A stretch of DNA of 64,000 nucleotides from PBB1 sp043738425. Lineage in GTDB: Bacteria > Pseudomonadota > Gammaproteobacteria > Burkholderiales > Burkholderiaceae_C. The translations under genes were made by a program, and so were the position numbers. The stretch covers positions 51,323 to 115,322 of the forward strand of contig JAYUGJ010000015.1 in assembly GCA_043738425.1 (NCBI GenBank), read 5' to 3'. Of this stretch, positions 16,740-25,545 are shown piece after piece. How positions within the stretch are numbered: the stretch's first letter is position 1; each line of letters starts with the position of its first letter. The notes beneath the pieces are model-generated. The model searched no databases and had not been told where the DNA came from. It saw only the letters and a list, made by a program, of their open reading frames with translations.

Positions 16740-17873
16740 ATGCCCACTGAACTGTTGCGCGATGCCCAACCGCCGGTCACCACCGCCGCCGCCATCGCCA
16801 CCACGAAAGTCGGCAACCGGCTTGCATTGGCCGATGGGTTGCGCGGTGTGGCAGCCATGTGGGTGGTGTTGTTCCACGCAGCCGAAGGCGGACACCTGAA
16901 GCTGCTCCAAGCCAGCTTGCCGAGCTGGTTTGTAGGCTGGGTTTTTGGCCACGGCGAACTCGGCGTTCCGATCTTTTTTGTGCTGAGCGGTTTTGTGATG
17001 GCGCTCACCGTGCACCACGCGCCGATTGATGCAGCGCACGGCTTGAAATTCATTGCGCGCCGGCTGATTCGGCTCACGCCACCGATGTATTTTTCGTTCG
17101 CGGTGGTCATTGGCCTGGGTGCGGTGAAAGCAATCACGGCGCATACCGCCATCGATTTGCCGCGCTGGCAAACACTGTTGGCGCATGCCACCTACACGCA
17201 CGGCCTGGCCGATTCGCCCATCCTGAATCCGATTTATTGGACCTTGGGCGTTGAAGTGCAGTTTTACCTGGCGTTCGCGCTGCTGGTGGTGTGGGCCGAC
17301 CGGATCGGGCGCGCGGACGGCTTTCGGCAACAGCGACTCGCGGTCTTCGTCGCTGCCGGTGTGCTGTCACTGGCGTGGCCGTTCAACCTGTCCAGCAGCG
17401 CACTGTGGGTCGGCGGTTTTTTGCCGTTTTGGTACGCCTTCATCGCCGGGGTGTTCGCATACTGGGCGAATCGCGGCGTTCGGCATGCGCGCACGCTGAT
17501 GTGGTCGTTTTTCGGTGCGTTAGGCATCGCGTTCGCGCTGCACCACAACTATTCCATCGGCGCGGTGCTGGTGACCGCTGCACTGCTGGCCCAAAGCGCC
17601 CACTGGCCCACACTGAACTATTGGTTCAGCTGGCGGCCGCTGCAGTTCCTCGGCACCATTTCATACAGCCTGTATTTGCTGCACAACCCGCTGACCGGGG
17701 CAACATTCAACCTGTCGTACCGCGTGTTGCCGCACACGCTATGGGGCGAACTGGCGAGCTTCGTTTTGGTGCTGATGGTGTGCCTGCTCGTCAGCTATCT
17801 CGCCTACCGGCTGGTCGAAAAACCGAGCATTCGGTGGAGCCGACTGGTGGCCGTGCGCGGACCATCAGTCTGA
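16740..17873 (+). CDS. Membrane acyltransferase, OafA/YrhL (acyltransferase-3) family
   Basis: The family transfers acyl groups, usually acetyl, to carbohydrates at the inner membrane. The 377-residue product has R-L-A-L-A-D-G-L-R-G-V-A-A-M at about 29-42, V-V-L-F-H-A with the conserved histidine, the GHGELGVPIFFVLSGFVMA core, and about ten hydrophobic segments ending in LVSYLAYRLVEKPS. The motif R-x-x-R-L-x-P (RRLIRLTPPMYFS) is present. No SGNH domain is fused. The start ATG at 16740 has only a weak ribosome site. It is followed by a second acyltransferase and an SGNH protein. Confidence 0.9.
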   Translation: MPTELLRDAQPPVTTAAAIATTKVGNRLALADGLRGVAAMWVVLFHAAEGGHLKLLQASLPSWFVGWVFGHGELGVPIFFVLSGFVMALTVHHAPIDAAHGLKFIARRLIRLTPPMYFSFAVVIGLGAVKAITAHTAIDLPRWQTLLAHATYTHGLADSPILNPIYWTLGVEVQFYLAFALLVVWADRIGRADGFRQQRLAVFVAAGVLSLAWPFNLSSSALWVGGFLPFWYAFIAGVFAYWANRGVRHARTLMWSFFGALGIAFALHHNYSIGAVLVTAALLAQSAHWPTLNYWFSWRPLQFLGTISYSLYLLHNPLTGATFNLSYRVLPHTLWGELASFVLVLMVCLLVSYLAYRLVEKPSIRWSRLVAVRGPSV

Positions 17874-17949
17874 AAAATGCGCCAACGTTTCCTGCGTTCG
17901 TGCACTTGGCGAATGGTCCCGTTCGCGAGCGCAGCTGTTTGCTTCACTG

Positions 17950-17955
17950 AAGGAG
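17950..17955 (+). promoter_or_regulatory. Strong Shine-Dalgarno site selecting a TTG start
   Basis: AAGGAG ends 7 bases before the TTG at 17963. No in-frame ATG or GTG lies close by, and the conserved acyltransferase opening begins soon after, so a TTG start is supported. Confidence 0.75.
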
Positions 17956-17962
17956 CGCTGCA

Positions 17963-19036
17963 TTGAGAACCGCGGGCCATCATGCGGTGTCGACCATCGC
18001 ATCACTCGACGGGCTGCGCGCGCTGGCCGTGCTGATCGTGGTGGTTGCGCATGCGGGTTTCGGCAACGTGATCCCCGGCGGTTTAGGCGTCACGATTTTC
18101 TTCTTTCTGAGCGGGTTTTTGATCACCACGCTGATGGTGCGTGAGCATGCGGCAACCGGAAAAATCAATGTGCCCGGCTTTTATTGCCGTCGATTTTTGA
18201 GACTGTTTCCACCGCTTTTCATCACCCTGGTGTTGGCCTACGGGTTGGTGCTTGCCGGTGTGCTGGGCGGCGGCGCGACTGTGCAAGGCTTCGTTGCACA
18301 GATGTTGTACTTTGCGAACTACTACGTTTTGTTTTTTGACGGCACCGCCAATGTGCCAAGTGGCACCGGGGTGCTCTGGTCCTTGGCCGTTGAAGAGCAC
18401 TACTACATTTTTTTCCCCCTGCTGATCGTGCCCTGTCTGCGGCACTGGCAGCCACGGCGTATCGGTCAGTTGCTTATCGTGCTGTGCGCCATTTGCCTGT
18501 TGTGGCGGGTTCATCTTGCGTCGCAAACCGGCTTTCAAGCCGAGCGCACCTACTACGCCACCGACACTCGCTTCGACTCCATCTTGTTCGGCGCGGTGTT
18601 GGCCATGATGAAAAACCCGCTGATCGACTCGAAGGCCGGGCAACCTATGCGCGCTGGCAACTGGTGGCTGTTCGCGCTGGGGCTTTTCGGCCTGGCGTTT
18701 TCGGTGGTTTTTCGTGACACGTTCTTCCGCGAAACCCTGCGCTACACCGTGCAGGGAATTTCGCTGATGCCGATTTTTTATTTCGTGATCAGTCGGTCGG
18801 CAACCCCTGCTTTTCGCCCGCTCAATTGGCCGCTGGTCAAGCGCATGGGCGTTCATTCCTACGCCATCTACCTACTGCATTTCGTGGTCATACAAATACT
18901 GCAGGACCGACTGCATCTCGCCGCACATCCGGTGATTTGCTTGGTGGCCACCCTGGGTTTGGCCACGGCTTACGCCATGCTGATCGAGCGATTCATCGAT
19001 GTGCCATTGCAGGCGGTTCGAGCCCGCTATCGCTAG
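17963..19036 (+). CDS. Second membrane acyltransferase, acyltransferase-3 family
   Basis: A 357-residue integral membrane enzyme starting from TTG. The family motifs are I-A-S-L-D-G-L-R-A-L-A-V-L at about 12-24, V-V-A-H-A-G-F with the essential histidine, G-G-L-G-V-T-I-F-F-F-L-S-G-F, and FYCRRFLRLFPPLFITLVLA. LWSLAVEEHYYIFFPLLIV is also typical. It is closer in style to O-antigen acetyltransferases such as OafA than to the preceding gene, so the two are probably not a recent duplicate. It lacks a fused SGNH domain. It lies 89 bases after the first acyltransferase and only 6 bases before the SGNH gene. Confidence 0.92.
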   Translation: MRTAGHHAVSTIASLDGLRALAVLIVVVAHAGFGNVIPGGLGVTIFFFLSGFLITTLMVREHAATGKINVPGFYCRRFLRLFPPLFITLVLAYGLVLAGVLGGGATVQGFVAQMLYFANYYVLFFDGTANVPSGTGVLWSLAVEEHYYIFFPLLIVPCLRHWQPRRIGQLLIVLCAICLLWRVHLASQTGFQAERTYYATDTRFDSILFGAVLAMMKNPLIDSKAGQPMRAGNWWLFALGLFGLAFSVVFRDTFFRETLRYTVQGISLMPIFYFVISRSATPAFRPLNWPLVKRMGVHSYAIYLLHFVVIQILQDRLHLAAHPVICLVATLGLATAYAMLIERFIDVPLQAVRARYR

Positions 19037-19042
19037 CGGTAG

Positions 19043-19984
19043 ATGGTGATGATGCGATTGATGCGAGCGCGCACGCTGCGCCGACTGCTCGGCTGGGTAT
19101 TGCTCGGCTTGGTGCTGCTCGAAGTGCTGGGACGTGCGGCCGGTTTCGGGGACCCGCCGATGGCGCTGCGTGATGTGCAAACTGAATATCACCTGATTGC
19201 GTCGCGCTCCTATGCGCGGTTCGGAAACGACATTCGCATCAACCGATATGCGATGCGCAGCGACGATTTCGACCGCACCCGGGTGAGTGCGACAGACCAG
19301 CTGTCCATATTCGGCGACAGCGTCGTTTACGGAAACCACGACATCGATCAAGCGCAAACCGTAGCGCGCCGCTTGCAGGTACGCCTGCACGGTCTGGCCG
19401 GGCATTCGGCACTCACCGTGAACGCCATTGCCGCGTCGAGTTGGGGGCCCGAGAACCTGCTCGGCTATCTGGCCAAGTTCGGCGAATTTCCTGCGCAAGC
19501 TGGCGTGCTGGTGATGTCGTCCCACGATTTGGTGGATGTTCCCGATGCAGCGAATGATGTGATTCCCTACCGGCTTGAGCCGACCTACGGTGCAATCCAC
19601 GACATCGCGCTTAGCGGTATCGAACACGCCTGGAGTGCATCGCACCGCGATAAATCGTCGCTGACCTACGCGCAGAAATTGGTGCGCACCGCCCAGGCGA
19701 CTGACCGCCTGATTTCCCAACTCAGATCGCATCACCGCACGCTGGTGCTGGTGTTTCATCCGACGCGAGACGAGCTGCACGCAGCGGGCCGCCCCGATGC
19801 GGAGCGCACGTTGTCGTTGATCGCTGCGCGGCATGCCATTGCGTTTTTGTCGATGGTGGACACCTACCGCGCCGCTGAGCAGCAGGGCGTGGACGTCTAC
19901 CAGGACGCGATTCACCTGGCACCTCACGGCGCTGTCGTGTTGGCGAATCGCTTGTTCGACGCGGTGGTCGCTGACTACCGTTGA
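19043..19984 (+). CDS. Membrane-anchored SGNH-hydrolase-like protein
   Basis: A 313-residue protein with an N-terminal membrane anchor (LRRLLGWVLLGLVLLEVLGR, about 12-31). The SGNH block I is in LSIFGDSVVYGNHDID (GDS near 93). The C-terminal D-A-I-H-L-A-P-H-G near 293-301 gives the Asp-His pair. The central WGPENLLGY resembles block III, with asparagine. Such proteins hydrolyse or transfer acyl esters on glycans. It begins 6 bases after the acyltransferase stop, so cotranslation is likely. I infer a periplasmic partner that moves or removes acyl groups supplied by the two membrane enzymes; substrate is unknown. Confidence 0.75.
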   Translation: MVMMRLMRARTLRRLLGWVLLGLVLLEVLGRAAGFGDPPMALRDVQTEYHLIASRSYARFGNDIRINRYAMRSDDFDRTRVSATDQLSIFGDSVVYGNHDIDQAQTVARRLQVRLHGLAGHSALTVNAIAASSWGPENLLGYLAKFGEFPAQAGVLVMSSHDLVDVPDAANDVIPYRLEPTYGAIHDIALSGIEHAWSASHRDKSSLTYAQKLVRTAQATDRLISQLRSHHRTLVLVFHPTRDELHAAGRPDAERTLSLIAARHAIAFLSMVDTYRAAEQQGVDVYQDAIHLAPHGAVVLANRLFDAVVADYR

Positions 19985-20231
19985 GTCGCACCGGTGATTA
20001 CGACTACTGGGCTCGGGCCGAGAACCCGGCCGCCGATGGGGCGGGGCGCTGCACCGCCTGCTGTTGCTGACTTTCAGTGTTCACATGTCTTTACCGGCGC
20101 TGGCCATTGCGCTGTCAACGCGGCAGTGTGTTTTGCACGTTGAGTGTGGGCATGCTGTCAGCGTGTGCTGTTCTCGCATTCGGTTTGGTTCTACGTGACC
20201 TCGGGTGCCCAACCTGCTAAGGAGATTTGCC

Positions 20232-20744
20232 ATGAACAAGCGTCTGATCATTGCCACCGCGGCAGTCATCGTGTGGTGTGGCGCAGGCGTTGCCCAGGCA
20301 CGCGATATCGGCTGGTCGGTGTCGATCGATGCGCCGCCGGTAGGCGCGGTGGTTTCTAACGGGCGCGCTTATTACGGTGGGTACGGTGACTACGGCGGTT
20401 ACGGACGCGAGCGCATCTACGTTCCTGCACCGGTGATCGTGTTGCCGCCGCCTCAGGTGGTGTATCAACGTCCGTATGTGATTGCGCCGGTGCCGTGGGG
20501 TTACGCGCCCTACGGCTATGTGGTGTCGCAAGACGGCTATTACGACGGCGGCCACCATCATCACCGTCACGACGACGACGGCGGCTGGCGTAGCCGGGGT
20601 GGGCGCGACCGCCACGACGACCGTGGCGATGGCGACGGTGGCTACCGGATCGACGACCGCCGGGGCGATGACCGTGACGGTTACCGCGGTCGCGACAACG
20701 GCCTACGCGGTGACGCCAACAACCAGCGCAGAAACGCGCGTTAA
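20232..20744 (+). CDS. Exported Gly/Tyr-, then His/Asp/Arg-rich protein of unknown function
   Basis: The 170-residue product has a clean signal peptide (MNKRLIIATAAVIVWCGAGV, cleaved after AQA near 23) and an AAGGAG site before the ATG. A Tyr/Gly region (YYGGYGDYGGYG near 46-57) and a Pro/Tyr/Val stretch (VPAPVIVLPPPQVVYQRPYV) follow. The last 60 residues are low-complexity: GGHHHHRHDDDGG and then R-D-D-R-G-D-G-D-G repeats. Histidine/aspartate clusters suggest divalent-metal binding. Similar proteins with a 'YYxxP' core and RD tail occur in Burkholderiales, unstudied as far as I recall. The 247-base upstream gap shows no clear element. Confidence 0.8.
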   Translation: MNKRLIIATAAVIVWCGAGVAQARDIGWSVSIDAPPVGAVVSNGRAYYGGYGDYGGYGRERIYVPAPVIVLPPPQVVYQRPYVIAPVPWGYAPYGYVVSQDGYYDGGHHHHRHDDDGGWRSRGGRDRHDDRGDGDGGYRIDDRRGDDRDGYRGRDNGLRGDANNQRRNAR

Positions 20745-20778
20745 AGCGGGCTGCCCGCGCGGGTGTGGTTGGCTGCGG

Positions 20779-22428
20779 TCAGCGGCGCCCGCCACCGAAC
20801 AAGCCACCCAGCACGCCGCGAATGATTTCGCGGCCGACTGAACTGCCGATGCTGCGCACGGCCGACTTGGCCATCGACTGGGCCAGGCCTTCGTGGATGC
20901 CACCGCGCGGGCCGGTGCGACCGAACAGCACGTTGCTGAGCCCGCCCATCAGGCCGCCACCCGACTCGGGCGGCACGCTGGCGGTGCCGGTTGGGGTGCC
21001 GGCCGATGGGTTGCCTTCACTGCGGCCTGCGCCACTCGGCGGCGTGGATGCCGATGCGGACGCAGATGTGGATGCAGATATGGGTGCGGTGGTCTGCGCC
21101 GCATTGCTGCTCGCGACCGCGCGGCCTTTCAGCTTTTCGTAGGCCGATTCACGGTCCACCGCTTTCTCGTACACCCCGGCCACCAGCGAATTGGCGATCA
21201 GCGCCTTGCGTTGCGCTTCGGTGATCGGGCCGATTTGGCTGCCCGGCGGCAGCACGAATACCCGCTCCGTCAGGCTCGGCCGGCCCTTGCTGTCGAGAAA
21301 ACTCACCAGTGCCTCGCCCACCGCCAATTCGGTGATTGCCGCTTCGAGGTCGAGGCCGGGTTTCGGGCGCATCGTGCTGGCCGCGGCCTTGACGGCTTTT
21401 TGGTCGCGCGGCGTGAACGCGCGCAGTGCGTGCTGCACCCGGTTGCCGAGTTGTGCGAGCACGCTGTCGGGAATATCAAGCGGGTTTTGCGTCACGAAGT
21501 ACACGCCGACGCCCTTGCTGCGCACCAGCCGCACCACCAATTCAATGCGCTCGATCAGCGCTTTCGGCGCTTCGTTGAACAACAGGTGGGCTTCATCAAA
21601 AAAGAACACCAGCTTTGGCTGATCGAGGTCGCCGACTTCGGGCAACTGCTCGAACAGCTCGCTCAGCATCCACAGCAAGAACGTGGCGTACAACCGCGGG
21701 CTGTTCATCAGTTGGTCGGCCGCCAAGATGTTGATCACGCCGTGCTGCTGGCCGCCCACTGGCACCGTTTGCATGAAGTCGGCGATGTTGAGCATCGGCT
21801 CGCCAAAAAACCTGTCACCGCCTTGTTCTTCAATTTGCAGCAAGCCGCGCTGAATGGCACCAATGCTGGCGGCGCTGACGTTGCCGTATTCGGTGGTGAA
21901 CTGGCTGGCGTTGTCGCCTACGTGCTGCAGCATCGCGCGCAGGTCTTTCAAGTCGAGCAGCAGCAAACCGTTGTCGTCGGCGATCTTGAACACCAGGCTC
22001 AGCACGCCTTGCTGCGTTTCATTCAGCGCCAGCATGCGCGCCAGCATCAGCGGGCCCATGTCGCTGACGGTGGCCCGCACCGGGTGGCCGCTGGCCTTGG
22101 TCGCATCCGCAAATACATCCCACAGCGTGGCCGGGCAGGCAAGTGAGGTCGGCGTGGCCAGGCCGCGTTCTTGCAGCACCGCCGCCAGCTTGTCGCTGAC
22201 CGTGCCGGCTTGCGTGATGCCGGTCAAATCGCCTTTGACATCGGCCATGAACACCGGCACGCCGATGCGGCTGAAGTTCTCGGCCATCGTTTGCAGCGTG
22301 ATGGTTTTGCCGGTACCGGTGGCACCGGTAATCAGGCCGTGTCGGTTGGCCAGCGCGGGCAGCAAATAGCAGTTGATCGGCTCGGCAGGCGCGGCGTGGT
22401 GTTGCGCAATAAGGATCGGCTCGGTCAT
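20779..22428 (-). CDS. yjgR: HerA-like ATPase, DUF853 (YjgR)
   Basis: The P-loop motor has 549 residues. Walker A is GATGTGKT at 35-42, Walker B is LVFFFDEAHLLF near 273-284, and VYFVTQNPLDIPDSVLAQLG is the conserved sensor region. It matches DUF853/YjgR, a cousin of the HerA/FtsK DNA-translocating ATPases; substrate and role are unknown. The start is the ATG before T-E-P-I-L-I-A-Q-H. A low-complexity linker (SASTSASASASTPPSG) separates the ATPase from a C-terminal glycine-rich segment GGLFGGGRR. It diverges from yebC over 132 bases. Confidence 0.93.
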   Translation of the reverse strand: MTEPILIAQHHAAPAEPINCYLLPALANRHGLITGATGTGKTITLQTMAENFSRIGVPVFMADVKGDLTGITQAGTVSDKLAAVLQERGLATPTSLACPATLWDVFADATKASGHPVRATVSDMGPLMLARMLALNETQQGVLSLVFKIADDNGLLLLDLKDLRAMLQHVGDNASQFTTEYGNVSAASIGAIQRGLLQIEEQGGDRFFGEPMLNIADFMQTVPVGGQQHGVINILAADQLMNSPRLYATFLLWMLSELFEQLPEVGDLDQPKLVFFFDEAHLLFNEAPKALIERIELVVRLVRSKGVGVYFVTQNPLDIPDSVLAQLGNRVQHALRAFTPRDQKAVKAAASTMRPKPGLDLEAAITELAVGEALVSFLDSKGRPSLTERVFVLPPGSQIGPITEAQRKALIANSLVAGVYEKAVDRESAYEKLKGRAVASSNAAQTTAPISASTSASASASTPPSGAGRSEGNPSAGTPTGTASVPPESGGGLMGGLSNVLFGRTGPRGGIHEGLAQSMAKSAVRSIGSSVGREIIRGVLGGLFGGGRR

Positions 22429-22560
22429 GGCGGTCGCTTTGGAAGTCGGGGTGTGCGAGCGGCATGACGCCCGCTGGCACGGCACGTAAACTCGCCGCCT
22501 GATTTAACTACACGCTGCCCGCCGCAACCCGCGCGCCGCGTGCACCGGAGACGCCTTTTC

Positions 22561-23286
22561 ATGGCCGGACATTCGAAGTGGGCCAATATCCAGCATCGCA
22601 AAAGTCGCCAAGACGACAAGCGCGGCAAGGTCTGGACGCGGGTCATCCGTGAAATCACGGTCGCTGCACGATTGGGCGGTGGCGACCTGGCGCTGAACCC
22701 GCGCCTGCGGCTGGCGGTCGACAAAGCCAAGGCCGCCAACCTGCCGGCCGACACCGTCAAAAAGAACATCGACAAAGCCACCGGCAACCTCGAAGGCGTG
22801 AGCTACGAAGAGATTCGCTATGAGGGCTACGGCATCGCCGGCGCGGCGGTGATCATCGACACGATGACCGACAACCGCGTGCGCACGGTGGCTGAAGTGC
22901 GCCATGTGTTCAGCAAGTACGGCGGCAACCTGGGCACCGAAGGCTCGGTGTCGTTTCAATTCAAACACTGTGGCCAGTTGGTGTTCGAGCCCGGCACCAA
23001 TGAAGACCGGGTAATGGAAGTCGCGCTCGAAGCCGGTGCCGACGATGTGGTGAGCGATGCCGACGGCGCGGTCGAAGTGATTACGCCGCCGTTGCAGTTC
23101 GAATCCGTCAAGGCAGCACTCGAGGCGGCGGGCTTCAAACCGGCGGTCGCTGAGGTGACGATGCGCGGTGAAAACACGGTGTCGATCACCGGCGAAGACG
23201 CGCTGCGCATGCAAAAACTGCTCGATGCGTTTGAAGATTTGGACGACGTGCAGGCGATGTTCCACAACGCCGAGCTGGCCGAATGA
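22561..23286 (+). CDS. yebC: YebC/PmpR/TACO1 family protein
   Basis: The 241-residue product opens MAGHSKWANIQHRKSRQDDK, the defining sequence of the family, and continues through NPRLRLAVDKAKAANLPADT. Members act as transcription regulators or, as shown for YebC and TACO1, help ribosomes through polyproline stretches. It heads a long operon; its stop overlaps the purD start as ATGA. In many other bacteria yebC lies by ruvC, so the purD link here is a betaproteobacterial arrangement. Three-domain layout appears complete. Confidence 0.95.
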   Translation: MAGHSKWANIQHRKSRQDDKRGKVWTRVIREITVAARLGGGDLALNPRLRLAVDKAKAANLPADTVKKNIDKATGNLEGVSYEEIRYEGYGIAGAAVIIDTMTDNRVRTVAEVRHVFSKYGGNLGTEGSVSFQFKHCGQLVFEPGTNEDRVMEVALEAGADDVVSDADGAVEVITPPLQFESVKAALEAAGFKPAVAEVTMRGENTVSITGEDALRMQKLLDAFEDLDDVQAMFHNAELAE

Positions 23287-24584
23287 AGGTGCTGGTGATC
23301 GGCTCGGGTGGCCGCGAACACGCCATCGCCTGGAAGCTGCTGCAGTCGGCCAAGGTGCAAACCGTGTACGTCGCACCTGGCAACGGCGGCACGGCCACCG
23401 ACCCGCGGCTGCACAACCTGGCGCTGTCCGACTTCGGCGCGTTGGCCGACTTTGCAGAGCGCGAAAAAATCGAACTTACGGTGGTCGGCCCGGAAGGCCC
23501 GCTGGCAGCCGGCATCGTTGACTTTTTTCGCGCGCGTGGCTTGCGCATATTTGGGCCGACCCAGGCGGCAGCCCAGCTCGAAAGCTCAAAGGCGTTCGCC
23601 AAGGCGTTCATGCAGCGCCACCACATTCCGACCGCCTCGTACTCGGTTTTTACCGATGCGGTCGCAGCGCGCGCGTACGTCGAATCCAATGGCGCGCCCA
23701 TCGTCATCAAGGCCGATGGTTTGGCCGCGGGCAAAGGCGTGGTGGTGGCGACCACGGTGGCGCAGGCGCACGAAGCGATCGATTGGATGCTGGGCAGCGG
23801 AGTCGAGGTGCTCGAGGTGCAGCACAACACCGGTGCCGACGGCCAGGCGCTGCCGCGGGTGGTGATAGAGGCGTTTTTGCAAGGCGAAGAAGCCAGCTTC
23901 ATCGTGTTGTGCGACGGCAAAAACGTGGTGCCGCTGGCCACCAGCCAAGACCACAAGCGTTTGCTCGATGGTGACTTGGGCCCGAACACCGGCGGCATGG
24001 GCGCGTACTCGCCGGCACCGGTGGTGACGCCCAATGTGCACGCGCGGGTGATGCAGGAAATCATCCTGCCCACCATCCACGGCATGGCCAAAGACGGCAT
24101 TCCGTTTACCGGTTTCTTGTACGCTGGTTTGATGATCGACGCGCACGGCTTTCCGCGCACTGTTGAATTCAACTGCCGACTCGGCGACCCGGAAACGCAG
24201 CCGATCTTGCTGCGGTTGAAAAGCGATTTGTTCGATTTGTTCGCCCACGCAATCGACGGCACGCTGGGTGGCGTCGAGCTGCAATGGGATCGCCGCGCAG
24301 CACTCGGCGTAGTGGCCGCAGCGGCCGGCTATCCGCAAACCCCGCGCAAGGGCGACACGATCACTGGCATCGCGGCGGAGACCGCCGATGCGGTGGTGTT
24401 CCATGCGGGCACCGCGTTGCAAGATGGCGCGTTGGTCACCGCGGGCGGGCGCGTGCTGTGCGCCACCGTGCTGGCCGACTCGGTCAAGCTGGCGCAGCAA
24501 AGCGCGTATGCATTGATGCAACCCATCCGCTTTGACGGCATGCAGTACCGGCGCGATATCGGGCACCAGGCGATCAAGCGATGA
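23283..24584 (+). CDS. purD: Phosphoribosylamine-glycine ligase (GAR synthetase)
   Basis: The enzyme performs the second step of purine synthesis, joining glycine to phosphoribosylamine with ATP. The 433-residue protein starts MKVLVIGSGGREHAIAWKLL. The ATP-grasp region has IKADGLAAGKGVVV near 140-153, and the glycine/phosphate site shows GPNTGGMGAYSP. EFNCRLGDPETQ is the metal-binding segment. All are standard, and the length is normal. It overlaps yebC by four bases and is followed 13 bases later by hemF, so it should be co-expressed. Confidence 0.97.
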   Translation: MKVLVIGSGGREHAIAWKLLQSAKVQTVYVAPGNGGTATDPRLHNLALSDFGALADFAEREKIELTVVGPEGPLAAGIVDFFRARGLRIFGPTQAAAQLESSKAFAKAFMQRHHIPTASYSVFTDAVAARAYVESNGAPIVIKADGLAAGKGVVVATTVAQAHEAIDWMLGSGVEVLEVQHNTGADGQALPRVVIEAFLQGEEASFIVLCDGKNVVPLATSQDHKRLLDGDLGPNTGGMGAYSPAPVVTPNVHARVMQEIILPTIHGMAKDGIPFTGFLYAGLMIDAHGFPRTVEFNCRLGDPETQPILLRLKSDLFDLFAHAIDGTLGGVELQWDRRAALGVVAAAAGYPQTPRKGDTITGIAAETADAVVFHAGTALQDGALVTAGGRVLCATVLADSVKLAQQSAYALMQPIRFDGMQYRRDIGHQAIKR

Positions 24585-24597
24585 AACACACCACGCC

Positions 24598-25545
24598 ATG
24601 AAAACACAAGCCGTACGCGACTACCTGCTGGGTCTGCAAGACCGCATCATCGGTGCGCTGGAAGTCGAGGGCGGTGAGCCGTTCGCGGCCGACGCCTGGA
24701 CGCGCGAACCCGGCGGCCGCTTAGAAGGCGACGGTTGCTCGCGGCTGATCGAAAACGGCGCGTTGCTCGAGCGCGGCGGCTGCAATTTTTCGCATGTCAA
24801 AGGCAAGGTGCTGCCGCCATCGGCGACCCAACACCGGCCTGAGTTGGCCGGTGCGCCGTTTGAGGCGATGGGCGTGTCGCTGGTCATGCACCCGCGCAAT
24901 CCGTATGTGCCGACGGTGCACATGAATGTGCGCATGTTTGCTGCGTTGCCGGCCGACCGCGAGCCGGTGGTGTGGTTTGGCGGTGGCATGGATTTGACTC
25001 CGTACTACGGCTTCGAAGAAGACGCGCAGCACTTTCACCGCATCAACCGCGATGCGTTGGCACCTTTCGGCGACGACAAATATCTGCGCTTCAAAAAGTG
25101 GTGCGACGAGTACTTTTTCCTCAAGCACCGCGATGAGCCACGCGGTATCGGAGGTGTGTTTTTCGACGACTTTTCCGAGCTGGGTTTCGATGGCAGCTTC
25201 GCCATGATGCAAGCGGTAGGCGACTCGCTGGTGGGTGCGTACCTGCCGATCGTGCAACGCCGCCGCCACACGGCCTATGGCGAGGTGGAGCGCGACTTTC
25301 AAGCCTACCGGCGCGGCCGCTATGTTGAATTCAATCTGGTGTTCGACCGCGGCACGTTGTTTGGCTTGCAGTCGGGCGGGCGCACCGAAAGTATTCTGAT
25401 GTCGATGCCGCCGATCGTGAAATGGCGCTACGACTGGAAGCCCGCCGCGGGCACGCCCGAAGCACGGCTGTACAGCGACTTTTTGCGGCCGCGCGACTGG
25501 GCCGATTGGCAAGCAACCGAAGTTGGTGAAAGCGCACAGGCTTGA
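24598..25545 (+). CDS. hemF: Oxygen-dependent coproporphyrinogen III oxidase
   Basis: HemF decarboxylates coproporphyrinogen III with oxygen, a late step of heme synthesis. The 315-residue protein contains GGRLEGDGCSRLIENGALLE, MHPRNPYVPTVHMNVRMF, GGGMDLTPYYGFEEDAQHFH and RGRYVEFNLVFDRGTLFGLQ, all diagnostic. The start is ATG 24598 (M-K-T-Q-A-V-R-D-Y-L); further upstream codons overlap purD out of frame and are rejected. The presence of HemF implies aerobic growth. Its last base pairs overlap the TTG start of nadD. Confidence 0.97.
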   Translation: MKTQAVRDYLLGLQDRIIGALEVEGGEPFAADAWTREPGGRLEGDGCSRLIENGALLERGGCNFSHVKGKVLPPSATQHRPELAGAPFEAMGVSLVMHPRNPYVPTVHMNVRMFAALPADREPVVWFGGGMDLTPYYGFEEDAQHFHRINRDALAPFGDDKYLRFKKWCDEYFFLKHRDEPRGIGGVFFDDFSELGFDGSFAMMQAVGDSLVGAYLPIVQRRRHTAYGEVERDFQAYRRGRYVEFNLVFDRGTLFGLQSGGRTESILMSMPPIVKWRYDWKPAAGTPEARLYSDFLRPRDWADWQATEVGESAQA

